Below, piece after piece: positions 1 to 11,300 of a DNA stretch of 64,000 nucleotides; position 1 is the stretch's first letter, and every line of letters starts with the position of its first letter. Where the stretch lies: assembly GCA_963682055.1 (NCBI GenBank), contig OY821750.1, forward strand, positions 10,604,501 to 10,668,500, given 5' to 3'. The notes beneath the pieces were generated by a model that did no database searches, was not told where the DNA came from, and saw nothing but the letters and a program-made list of their open reading frames with translations. Made by a program: the position numbers and the translations under genes. This DNA is from Primula veris (taxonomy: Eukaryota; Streptophyta; Magnoliopsida; Ericales; Primulaceae).

Positions 1-340
1 TGAGGCAAGATTTACTCTTTTCAGATGACGCTTCAACTACAAGAGTTGATTTCACGCTTACCACAGATACCGAAAGCTACAAAGTTTAGTTTTGATAGCC
101 AACGACATTGGTTGATTAATAGGCTATTCACTAGTGTGTAATTTTGATGTATCGAATTTGTGAAGAAGTAGCCACTGACATTGGATGACTGGTAGGCTTG
201 TTAAATATTGTTGTTGAAGTTGCATTGAATGTGTATTAATTATGAGCTTAGTTTTAGTTTGATAAGAAATTTGTTTATTTTTGTGATTAGCTCTTATAAT
301 ACATTTTTATATATAAAAAAATATCTTATGATTATAAATT
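1..340. other. Unassigned sequence at window edge
   Basis: AT-moderate sequence without a recognised product. A pyrimidine-rich stretch ending in CAG at about 12-24 is followed by a short open frame from the ATG at 25 to a stop near 140, which could be the last exon of something lying outside the window. It lies next to a CACTA-like terminal region and may be its internal part. I do not recognise the peptide. Confidence 0.2.
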
Positions 341-2656
341 CAATATCAATGTTGTAACAAAAACAGCAACATGACTGAAATAGAAAAGCAACATGATACT
401 CAGAGCAGCAACAAGGGAAAAATCCTTTTTAAATTCTATATTTTGTTAAATTTAACAACATATCACCTACACTTCAAATTGTGTTGCTTGTTTGGATCAA
501 CTGAGAATTCAGCAACAACTTATTAATGTTGCTAAACTGTTGCCTTGTTCACCCGTCTGTTGCTAATTCTGTTACCGTCAGTTTTATAAGTGTTATAGAT
601 CTGTTGCTAGTTATTGGTTAGCAACATAATTGATTAGTTAGCAGCAGTTTTACCCAGTGTTTTAAATAGCGTTATCACTACCGTAGTGTTTTTTTGAGAG
701 AAACGCTAAAAGTGCAAATAGTGTTGCTACATAGCGCTTTGCGGTGTACTTTTTTTTTGTCTAAATATATAACAATATAGCATTAGATAGTAATACAATT
801 TATACTAATTATGTTAACAAACTTAAAAAGTGAAAAATAACACGATGTATAGACCGTTTAATGAAGCAAATACATAATCCAATAGAACAAAATTACAATC
901 TCGTAAATATATTATCCAATACAAGTATTAAAGTGAAAAGTAGAAGTAAGACGAGACATATTTAGCCTTCGAAACCATCATCTTCGCCCATTAAGAGAGT
1001 AAATATTAAATAATCTTCTTGTTGCTACTCTTAAGACACTGAATGTATAGCTGATTTTTACTCATCTTTCTCTTTCTGTTAAACATTAAAGAACTATTTT
1101 GTCATTAGCCTACGAATATTAATCAATTTCCATAGTTTTAATCTGGCCCTATAATTTCCTGTATTTAAGCTTTCAACAAATTTCAAAGCATTTTGAATTC
1201 ACAAACCCTTCAAGTTCTTAAATGAGTCGAGACATATAAGTGCATAATAATATCCTAATTATAGAAATGTTTAGTGACAAAATGTTAATACAAATTAAAC
1301 AGTTGTTACTTGTCAAATGAATACTTCTTTCTGATGAGGTATTACTATGTCATATACTGATCACTGGTGTATGTAGCAGAATCTCTATTCTTTTCTTGAG
1401 AGATTGTTCAAGCTTTGCCTTTTTGCTACTTTGCTTAAAAAAAGATTACAAGCTATACAGCATTTGGATATATGGTTTAAAAGCTAGTATTTCTTGGTCT
1501 TATGAGACTTGTTTGGTTACATTCCTTAAGCTCATCTTTTTTTCTTTTATAATTATAAGCTGCACCTCATTTGGATGACCAGCTTGAAAAGTGAGTTTTT
1601 CACAACTTGAGGATGCTACAAGGATACAGTAGCTGAACCTAGCTTCTTCCACTCGTTTAATAAGCTAGTTTGGTCTCTTAAAATCCAGAACCAAACAACC
1701 CTTGGCTTGAAAAAACCAATTCTTGTTTGCCAAAAGCCCAAAACTTAGCAGTTACAAACTTTATTCTTCTATTCAAACATGTAAATAACTCTTCAAATTA
1801 GACGGGAATCAACAGATTTTCCCCTTTACCCAGGTTTTACTTACTACTTTGTACATCAAATACGCCAACTTTGACAAAATATATCAACTTCAGTATTTCT
1901 GAATATTTTGTAAACTCCGGAAAACATCCGTATTACTGTTCTATCCACTGTCCTAGGCAAAAACATTCATATATTTACAACCAAATCCCCAAATTTCCCA
2001 ATTACAGGATTGTTTGGTTGCAGATTATAGAAAAAATGATGGATTTTTCAAGTTAAGAGGACAAAAACGGCTTTAACCATACCTAATATTTGTGGAATAA
2101 AATTAAAAGGTAGGAGATTACAATATTCAGATCAATTGTGACTGATAAATGATAAATATTAGGATTTTATTCAAATTTGTGTAAAATAAATAGCTAATAA
2201 AAAAAAGTGGGTAAATACCTCAAAAACCCATTACAATATATTTATATTATATATATATATATATATATAAGGAAAAAAGAGTGACCTGCAGAGGATGACT
2301 CCTCCATGATTCAGATTAACAGTGGTCGGAGAGATGAAGAGAGATGAGAGCGATGATAGTTTAGAGAGAAGGTGAATTTATTTTAGTTTCTAAAGTTTCT
2401 GTTAAACGATGTAGTTTAACAGTTGCTATTTTTTTAAAAAAAAAAAACTTGTTATTTACGCTATTAGCTCAATATTTCGCGATTTTTGCGTTTTTGGTCC
2501 CCTATAACGCGATTTTAGCACAATTCCACCCAAAATCGTGATTTTTCGTTGCGTTTTTTTACCAAAAAACGCTATTTCGCGCTACGTAGCGCTATGTAGC
2601 GTGAATTTTAAAACAGAGGTTTTACCCTGATGGGAAACTTCATTTTTCTTGTAATG
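341..2656. mobile_element. CACTA-like element terminal region, interrupted by a hAT-like insertion
   Basis: From about 350 to 650 there are roughly a dozen short GCAAC/GTTGC motifs in both orientations, the usual look of subterminal repeats of plant CACTA (En/Spm) elements. After the inserted hAT-like element, the sequence resumes and ends at 2641-2656 with the reverse complement of CATTACAAGAAAAATG, one base away from a common CACTA terminus. The other end is not visible, so the 3-bp TSD cannot be checked. The motif density and the terminus are seen; the family name is inferred. Confidence 0.5.
655..2618. mobile_element. Non-autonomous hAT-like element with 8-bp TSD
   Basis: The 1964-bp segment begins CAGTGTTTTAAAT and ends with the reverse complement of CTCTGTTTTAAAA. 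It is flanked by the identical octamer GTTTTACC at 647-654 and 2619-2626. Subterminal sequences on both sides carry GCGCT/AGCGC-rich motifs near 720-745 and 2500-2605. An 8-bp TSD with CAG-type ends is the hallmark of hAT elements. No transposase is readable inside, so it depends on another copy. A (TA)n tract lies at 2248-2268. Confidence 0.75.
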
Positions 2657-3037
2657 CACCCCTTTCTTCTAAAACATATTAGCTCAATTAAATCAGAGTG
2701 ATAACAGCCAAAAACTTTTGGTGGTAGCTCATTTGCACCCACATAGTTTAGCCAACTTTCATTTAGTCTCATACTAGCCAAACTACCCTTAGTAGAGTTT
2801 TGCTCTCTCCAAAGACATTGTTTCTCAACTCGTGAGATTATGTGATATTTTCCTATGATACTCATCTCATAAATATTGCTAGACACAGGACAATCATCAG
2901 TGTTATGATTATCCAGATAGACTAGAACATACTATGCATGGATAGCGTATGGCCACACCATCATGTGGAGACATTGTCTATAAGAATCTGAGTATTGTTA
3001 GAGAGAACAATTTCGCTCAACGTGATCCACATCCACA
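2657..3037. other. Intergenic, no gene seen
   Basis: AT-rich sequence with only short non-conserved open frames. Nothing recognised. Confidence 0.4.
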
Positions 3038-3282
3038 TTAGTTACACAAACCAGAACCAATCAGCACGAGAACATTAGTTCAAATACACTATTTGAGCAC
3101 CGAACTTCTTTGTGTGGTCTGCAAGAATATCTTCGACTTCATTTTAGTCTTCATATAATTATCAATCGAAGACTTCAAAAGAGGACACAGTAGCTAGCGA
3201 CAGCAACACCGTCGTGTCGTGAAGATGTTGCTAATTCATAAAGCCTCCGTAGATCTTCACTAATTCATAAAAGACATTTACA
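3038..3282. repeat. Duplicated block, copy 1
   Basis: About 245 bp that recurs in the same orientation at 5415-5462 plus 5948-6138, with high identity by eye. The shared part starts in TTACACAAA and ends near AAAAGACATTT. In this copy the two halves are directly joined; in the second copy about 485 bp lie between them. It could be a dispersed repeat or LTR-like end. No coding function is apparent. Confidence 0.6.
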
Positions 3283-5414
3283 AAGAACAACTCAGAAATA
3301 GTTGTCACTATTCACGTCACTCTCCTGATTCTTTTTATAGTGACAACCAATTCTGAACTCCTGGGGAACGCCATGATTAGGAAAACCGTCCCATACGTCT
3401 GCCATAATTAATATTTGTGTGGCGGACGTTTTGGTTTGGTTGGAACTGATCCGTTTCTCTCTTTTTGGACCCCTCAACACATCACAAAACATTTATGCAC
3501 CGGAAGGTTGGAGCAACTCGAGATGTAATGTTTCGATTGAAGTAATAAATTACTGACCGTGATCCACGTTCACATAGAAATTCCAAAAAGAAACAATATT
3601 AGTTTTCTTATGGACATATTTTCTAATTCCAATAGTGTGTTAATCTTTGAAGTGAGACATCATAGTGTCTTGTATATTGGTTAAAGAAATTTGATTTTAA
3701 GAAATAAATGTTATAACCTTTTATGATATGTGTGTCTTTTATTTTTTAGTGTGGTAAGAAATATGCGAAGTTTTATGAGTTGACAAGATAGTATCTGTCA
3801 TTTGATATATTATTTGTGCATTATACTCATAAAAGTTTTTTGTCCAAGACAAATACTAATAATTAGGAAAATTGCTCTGTACTTGTTGAGTATTAATCAA
3901 ACACACATACTTTTGACGGAGGGATTGTATTATATGTTACTTACAATTGAAAGATTTGAGAAGGTTTGTAATCTACCTATTCGGAGTTCGTAATATACTT
4001 CTAGGTTTCGCTCATAATTAATACTAGTTTTTAGAGGTGATAAAAAACCATGGGAAGCAGTTTAATAATGTTCGTATTTTAAGTTTGAAATTAAAATATT
4101 CACTTGTACCTCTATACATGTCCAAGTTACATGATTCAAAAACAATTATAACCTTTACCAAGTCTACAACAATGTAAGTTTTTCTCAGATTTTTGTTTAA
4201 TTAACCTCCAAGTAATTTAAATAGGTGTTAAAACGTTGGTTGATTTTAAGTTTTAGAAGATTTTTACATCATGCCGTTGATCCAAAAATTTATACCTTAA
4301 TATTTTCCGGAATGTTTTTCTCCAAAAATTTTAAAACGGAATCTAGTTTGACTTGTAAGAAGATTTCACCGGAACTTTTTAAACAAACGGTTAAGGCTTT
4401 CGATGTTTTTCTTTCAAGTACTCAGCTAATGAGTTTCCGACAATTTTTATAGCTAGACAACTCTGGAAAGCCGAAAGCACGAAGCAAGAATTTCCGATGT
4501 ACCAAAAAAAAGAAAGCACGAGGCATCCTCACGACAAAAGAGCTACATGCGGATCATATACTGGCTTATTTCAGTTGATTCTTAGTTATCTCCAATACTT
4601 AATGTAGCTGGGTTTTTTTATAATATATAAGTACATCTGTACATGTTACATCTTAGTGCCAGACTTATACAAAAAAATTAATCAGCATTAACAAATTATT
4701 AATTGAGATGACTCCAATATAGTATTTTCTTTCAAGTCATTTTATAAAGTACCGCCACACCACAACAAAACATCAGTTCACACAATGGGTTTCTAATTAA
4801 TTCGTACTTTGACTACAATAATCGTAGATGGAAGAGTTTTTAAACATTGTATCCAACTCATTCAGCTATTAACAAATAGAGAGCAAAAGCAAATCATACT
4901 AACAAACAAAGAATGAAGATTACAGGAACTAACCTGATTATTTGTCTTACCTATTATCATCTATTTGGAGAAACAATTTCCTTAATTACAAAATTCTACT
5001 TGATTTATTAATTTTTGGAATTCACATTTACTACTTATGTATTTTAATTATCTAGTACTGTTTTTTTGTAGATTTTTGGTAATTTCTATATATTTTTCAG
5101 GGAGTTAAATCCTGTGAGGCAGGTGGTTCGATCCGTTATAAGTTCTTGAAGAAAATGTCATGGAATAAAATAAGAGGGAAAAATTCGGGAAGAAATGCAT
5201 TTGTTAAAGTTTAATCACCACAAGAAACATGATTAATAAAAAACCATACAGTTTCTTAAAACTCTTATTTTTTATATGCACATTTATAAATAGGGAAAAC
5301 AGATTAAAAACTAAATTTGAAGGCAAATTATCCATATTTTTGAAAGAAATGTGTCCGAAATAAATAAATTATGGGAAAAAAATCAACAAAATTTATAGAA
5401 ACCCCAATAAATTT
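3283..5414. other. Intergenic AT-rich stretch
   Basis: About 2.1 kb between the two copies of a direct repeat. No conserved protein, RNA gene or transposon terminus was recognised. If the flanking repeats are LTR-like, this would be the interior of a small non-coding element, but no primer binding site or polypurine tract was seen. Confidence 0.35.
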
Positions 5415-6138
5415 GGTTACACAAATCAGAACCAATCAGCACGAGAACATTAGTTCAAATACAGATTTTGAACAAATCATCCAAGTTTGGTGTTCCTGTT
5501 ATCGATCCTACGGTCGTTGCCAAGACCGCTGCTTCCTTTGCACTTGTATTATTCCTTCTCGGCAGGGAGGTCGTGAGCAAATACAGATAATTCACTTGGG
5601 TGCTGATCGACGACGAGAGGCGTCAACTTTTATATATATATATATATATGTAAACTTACTAATGCATACACGCAAGTTAGTATGTTATGTAAAAAACTTT
5701 TGAACCCATGTATTCCATAATGAGTCCATCTCATGGTAATTAACATGTCTACTCCCACACTGAAAGGTTAGAAGTTCCAATCATATTACTATTAATATTT
5801 TTTTTCCGTACTTTCCTTTTTAAAAGTAAAAAATAACATCTTGTTTATAGGGTTTGGACCAAGAACTGCTAATGAGGCGACTCAACTTATAAGCCCTACC
5901 ATGTTAAATGGGCGGCTTTGTTTGACATGGGAGGAGTCGCTCATTAGCAGCTATTTGAGCACCGAACTTCTTTGTGTGGTCTATAAAGAATATCTTCGAC
6001 TTCATTTTAGCCTTCATATAATTATCAATTGAAGACTTCAAAAGAGGACACAGTAGCTAGTGACAGCGACACCCGTCATGAAGCTGTCACTAATTCATAA
6101 AGCCTCCATAGATCTTCACTAATTCACAAAAGACATTT
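5415..6138. repeat. Duplicated block, copy 2, with internal insertion
   Basis: 5415-5462 and 5948-6138 match the block at 3038-3282. The intervening 5463-5947 is absent from copy 1. It holds a stretch (5463-5585) readable in one + frame with a hydrophobic segment of small and aliphatic residues, which I cannot assign, followed by a (TA)n tract at 5632-5650 and a hairpin at its right edge. It may be a decayed gene fragment or an insertion; no TSD was identified. Confidence 0.5.
5868..5953. repeat. Short hairpin
   Basis: An 86-bp segment begins CTGCTAATGAGGCGACTC and ends with the near-complement GAGTCGCTCATTAGCAG, separated by about 50 bp. It sits at the right edge of the sequence that interrupts the duplicated block. 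Confidence 0.55.
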
Positions 6139-7019
6139 TCATTACTTAAATAATATATATTTATATTTTTTAAGGAAATAATTGAAAATCTATTTTTTTA
6201 AGTAAGAAAAAAAATCCTCAGCAATGTAAACTTATATACATTGATTGTGTATTATTATTATTTTATTTCAGTGTAATTAGCTACTTATTTGAGTTGTTAT
6301 AAATGTTACAATAGTCAATATAGTATCACGGTTTCTAATGCATGTTTACTGCCCAGGGTGGCCTTGCGTGGGTGCAGTGTGATCACATCGAGCCTCGCGA
6401 TTCTTGTGAACCATTCAGAGCCCTACGACACCGACAAAAAAAGTTATATATGTATAAAAAATTATAACCTGAATATATGGTGGTTTATAAAAAAAATTAA
6501 TTAAGTGAAAGGGCACAATTTTTGTTATGTATTGATATTTTAAAAGAGAAAGTATAATTATTTTTAAAAAAAGTATCTTTTAAACAAGTTTATAAAAATT
6601 AAAAGGCACAATTCATCGCATCTGTCTCCCGTGCTTATATTATACTAGAAAAAGAGGTTACAATTTTTTATCGTACCGGGAATCAAAAATTTCATAATCA
6701 ATCGAGGAATAAAAAAATTAGGACCGCCCATGTTAATCCCACCGGATTCATAGCACCGGTACTAAGAATCTCATAAAGGACTAAGAGTAACTGTATCTCT
6801 CTATCTATATCAACTCCGTTCCTTATTTCAAGAGATTTGGACTAAAAAACTAAATGTATCTAGTTTTATTGCAAGCCTTAAAAATAATATTTAGTCAAAT
6901 CATTCCCTAAATACAAGGAATCTAAATTTTTCCCTTCATCATTAAAATAATAATTATTTTCATTCTCACTAAGTATACGAATTAAATATGGGGAATGTAT
7001 ATGATTTACTAAATTAATA
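6139..7019. other. Intergenic AT-rich stretch
   Basis: No gene recognised. Contains a short GC-richer patch near 6350-6430 and otherwise AT-rich, low-information sequence. Confidence 0.35.
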
Positions 7020-7255
7020 CTTCATTCGTCCTTAAACAAATATTTTTTACGAAAATACGTGTAATTTTGACCGATAATTTTTTCATATTTAGATTGCTGG
7101 AAAAAAATTATTTCAAAAATTAATCACATAGTTTATGGTTAGAACTATATGATAAATTTTTTAATTTTTTCATTTCGGTAATTTTGATATGAAAAATTTA
7201 TTGGTAAAAGTTGCACGTATTTTCGTAGGTAACATTTGTTTAGGGATGGAAATAG
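7020..7255. mobile_element. Stowaway-like MITE
   Basis: 236-bp element flanked by TA (7018-7019 and 7256-7257). The left end CTTCATTCGTCCTTAAACAA pairs with the right end, whose complement reads CTATTTCCATCCCTAAACAA, a weathered form of the Tc1/mariner-type Stowaway terminus. The interior is AT-rich with inverted symmetry (a TGCACGTATTTTCGT/ACGAAAATACGTG motif on both sides). Non-coding; mobilised in trans if at all. Confidence 0.7.
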
Positions 7256-8150
7256 TATAATAGTAATAAATTATCATAGGGTCCATATTTTTGTAATTGT
7301 AGGGTTATTATAAGTAAATTAATAAGAAATCTAAAATTTTGTGTAAATATAAACAGTTCTTAAAAAATATAAAATATGTTAGATTTAAATAAATAGTTGA
7401 GATAGTTGGTACAAAGACTTTAAAATGATAGATGGAGTCAATAAATATATTAGTCTTTTGATTTTTATTTCTTAATCCTTATAATATCCCACTTTTATTA
7501 CCAGCAGTAGGTAGAAGACTAGAAGGGGTTACAAGCAAAGTATACATAATGACCATTTCAAAAGAAAAAAAAGTATACACCATGACAGCAGCCTTTTAGG
7601 TTTTATCCTCTTGCCACGTCAGGAACCAAGCACGCCGCTCAAAAACAAATATTATAAACTAATTCCAAATATTGTGACCTTATTTTAGTACCCACTTTTG
7701 CAACTTTATTCGTTTTTTAATATTTATTCAAAAAATTGATTAAAATAGTACAATTACAGTTAAACATGTAGTGTACATTCTAATTATTATTTTTATTACT
7801 AAAAAGTCAAATATTTTTTATTTATAAATATATATAAGAACTGGTATCAATTAAATATTAAATCCAAAAAAATCAAGTCAATTAATATTATTTCTTAATT
7901 TATAATTTTTTTTATAAAATACCTTATAATAAGAAAAATTGTAAAAATTAAAAATTTAATCCAAATAGTTAAGAGGAAACGAAATAAGATATAAAATAGA
8001 AACATAAGATTTGGGAGCATTACAAGTGGCTAGACAAATAAGAAGGGGTCATTTTGTCATTGTTTTGATTATTAAATTACTCAAAAAGAAATGTTTCATT
8101 TCCGTTGAAGATGGGAAAAAAAAAACAGAAAAGTCTCCCCATCTCCTCCT
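7256..8150. other. Upstream region of the protease gene
   Basis: AT-rich sequence with no gene recognised. It includes a GC-richer patch at 7600-7640 and probably carries the distal promoter of the gene starting at 8363. Confidence 0.35.
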
Positions 8151-8157
8151 CCCAACT

Positions 8158-8176
8158 ATACATATATATATATTCC
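8158..8176 (+). promoter_or_regulatory. Possible TATA region of the aspartic protease gene
   Basis: A TATA-rich run (TATACATATATATATATT) lies about 190 bp upstream of the chosen start codon, followed by a pyrimidine-rich leader. The position fits a plant core promoter, but TA-rich sequence is common here, so this is only a candidate. Confidence 0.3.
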
Positions 8177-8362
8177 TCTGTATCTATATATTTATCTATC
8201 AAATAACTTGTTTCAATCTTGAATTCTATTTCTTACCCATCATAAATTAGGTGTTTATCTTCCAAACCCATAAGTTCAAAACTCTTAATTCCATCACATT
8301 TAGCAAAAATATTGATTCTTTCTTTAGAACATTTATATACACACACATTTATATTTGAGAAA

Positions 8363-11300
8363 ATGTACCTGGGTTTGTGTTTGTTTTTTATGTTGTGTTT
8401 GGTAAATTCATCATTAGCCAATTTTGTGTTCAATGTGGACCATAAATTTGGGGGAAGAGAGAGTGGGATGAGGACTTTATCTAAATTAAGGGAACACGAT
8501 GAGCTTCGTCATGGACGGAGTCTTTCTGCTGTTGATGTCCCGTTGGGTGGCGATGGAAGCCCCACCGGTACCGCGTTAGTCTCCCTATCTATCTAACTAT
8601 GTTGTTGTTGTTGTTGTGGTTATGATTATGTTTATGTAAGTTGTTAGCTAGGAAGCACTAGTTAGGGACTAGGGTACAGTACGATTTGGGTACGGAAATA
8701 CGTTACTTTTGAAATTTTAACGATAAGGGTACGGCGGATAGTTAGTGTTTTTTTTATACAACCGATGAATGAAATAGAAAGGGATAATAGAAAAAAGGAG
8801 TCAAAGCACTATCTATGTGGCTAACTATGTTGTTGTTGTTCTGTTTCTCATAATGTAAGTTTTTAGCTAGGAATGACTAACAGGTATGGAAATACGTTAG
8901 TTTTGAAATTTTAACTATACGGGAACGGAAATACATCAATTTTGAAATTTTAACTATATGGGAACGGAAATACATTAATTATGAAATTTTAACTATACGA
9001 GAATAAAAATATGTTAACTTTAAAATTTTAACTATACGGAACGGAAATACGTTGATTTTGAAATTTTAAGTATATGGGAACGGAAATACGTTAATTGTGA
9101 AATTTTAACTATACGGGAATAAAAATACATTAATTGTGAAATTTTAACTATACGGGAACGTTAATACGTTAATTTGAAATTTTAACAATAGGGCAAAGCA
9201 GGGGAGTTGGTGTATTTTTATACGAACCCTAAGAAATAAAGAGACGGGGAATAATAGAAAAAAGAACGTAAAACACTCTCAAAATGTCTTATACATAACT
9301 CATTATATCTGGTTCTTATATATGAACCTATTGAATCTATACCTGATAATATTTCCTAATTAGTTTGTATTATCGTTGAGTATATAAGTACCCGATGTGT
9401 ACCAAGGTACTGGGTACGCGGTACTACGTTGGCATTTTCAAAGTACCCGTGTAACATAAGTTTTTAGTTTCACGTGAATGATTTTAGTTGTAATTCTCTT
9501 TCACAAGCTGTAATGTATCATGATTCATGAGGACTTGGCAACTACTAAATTGTTATGCTTCGAGCAAAGAAAAAAAATGCTGAGCTCCAAAGAAGCAAAC
9601 CAGACAAGGATTCTAGGTATATGTTTGAATTTTACTTTTCCTTGACCAATTACAACTCTGTTAACTTCGTATGAGTTAAAGTTTTTTAATGACAAAACTG
9701 GTGTTCCCTTAGTCGAACTCCATTGAGACCTAATACTTCTTTCCTTTCTAATTGACAAATGAGCATTTACTATTTGCTGGATTACTGCAACCACATTATT
9801 ACGTTTGCAGAACTCTTAGTAGTATTACCCTTTTTTGTTTATGATTTTCTATATCAATACATTTACTGCTTTGTGACACTTGGTGCCTAGTCTCAATTAC
9901 TATGATGGTACTGTTAGCGACAATGTAGTATGTTTTGATCGTTGGAGTTTATTCGGATAAGATTTGGCTGTTTCCATAGGCTTTACTACACCAAAATTGG
10001 GCTTGGGAGTCCTTCAAAGGATTATTACGTGCAGGTAGATACCGGAAGCGACCTTATGTGGGTGAATTGCGCTGGTTGTGACACTTGTCCTAAGAAAAGC
10101 AGTCTTGATGTAAGCTTCTTTACTTCCTTAAATAGTTAAATGTGATATCACTAAGATATGACTAAAGTTGTTAAGTGATTTCGGTTTGAGGTTGAAAGTT
10201 TTATACCGTACTAATTTACTTTATAAGTATGTTTGTATTATAGATAACTTTCTTGCCAATAGAAATATCATCAGGAAATGATTAGTTGGAGTGTACTTTG
10301 AATGAGATCGAAAGACACAAAAGTTTTTGACTTAAACTCTTTCCTATTTTAATATATCCGACTTATACCTTTTTGGGAACTTTTTATCAGATACCACTGA
10401 CTCTTTATAATCCAAAGCGTTCTAAAACCGGAGCTATTGTTACATGTGACCAAGAATTTTGTGCTGAAGCGATAAACCCTAGTAGTTGCAAAGTTGGAGA
10501 CATATGCGCATATCAACTTACTTACGGAGATGGAAGTTCAAGCAAAGGATACTTTGTTACGGATACTATACAGCTAAATAAAGCGTCTGCAGACCTTCAA
10601 ACTGTTCCAATGAATGGTAGCATAGGGTTCGGGTAAGTGTGGAAACCCTTTTACAACTGAGTAAAGTATTCTATTTTAATCAGTGTTTGCAAAAATCCTG
10701 AAGCTTTTTTGCAAGAGCTATGCTAAAAGCGTAAAAAGTGTAAGCTTTTAGCGGAGTAAAGACAGAAAAGTGAGCTTTTAAGCTCTGAATCGAGCTTCGA
10801 ACGAGTTTTTTCACTACAAAGCGAGCTTTTAAAACTGTGATTATAATTACAATTATCTATACCAGTCTGAAATTTAATTCAGTGTCGGTAGTAATGATTT
10901 TTTCTTTCAATTCAGTATGCTATTGCTATTAAATTCGTTCCTATGAGCTTATATGATCTTACAACTTTGTACACTGAATTATCATCATTTTGTCATATTC
11001 ATGTTTTTTTTTTGAAAAATTGACGTTTTCGAAACAATATTAAAAAAATTGTGATAGTTTTGCTCAGTACACTAAATCCAAGGTTTCTTAGTGTGGTGTA
11101 GAAGAAGTGAATACGTAATAGTTGAGTTTCCTAACTTCAAACTTATACAACTAGGACTATTCATTTTCCTTTTTAGATTTCATCAGTACTTAGTTTGCGG
11201 AGATTGCTACATATTGCTGCTTCTTAATTGCTTACAACATACTTTGTTTGGTAACAAAAAGGTGTGGAGCTAGACAAAATGGGCAGTTAGGACAATCTGA

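Noticed and set aside
5371..5703. 110-residue plus-strand frame
   Set aside because: It crosses the edge of a duplicated repeat and ends in a (TA)n tract; an alternative frame looks more protein-like but neither can be assigned.
9525..9794. 89-residue minus-strand frame in protease intron 1
   Set aside because: It lies within a well-defined intron and has no recognisable domain; at most an old repeat remnant.
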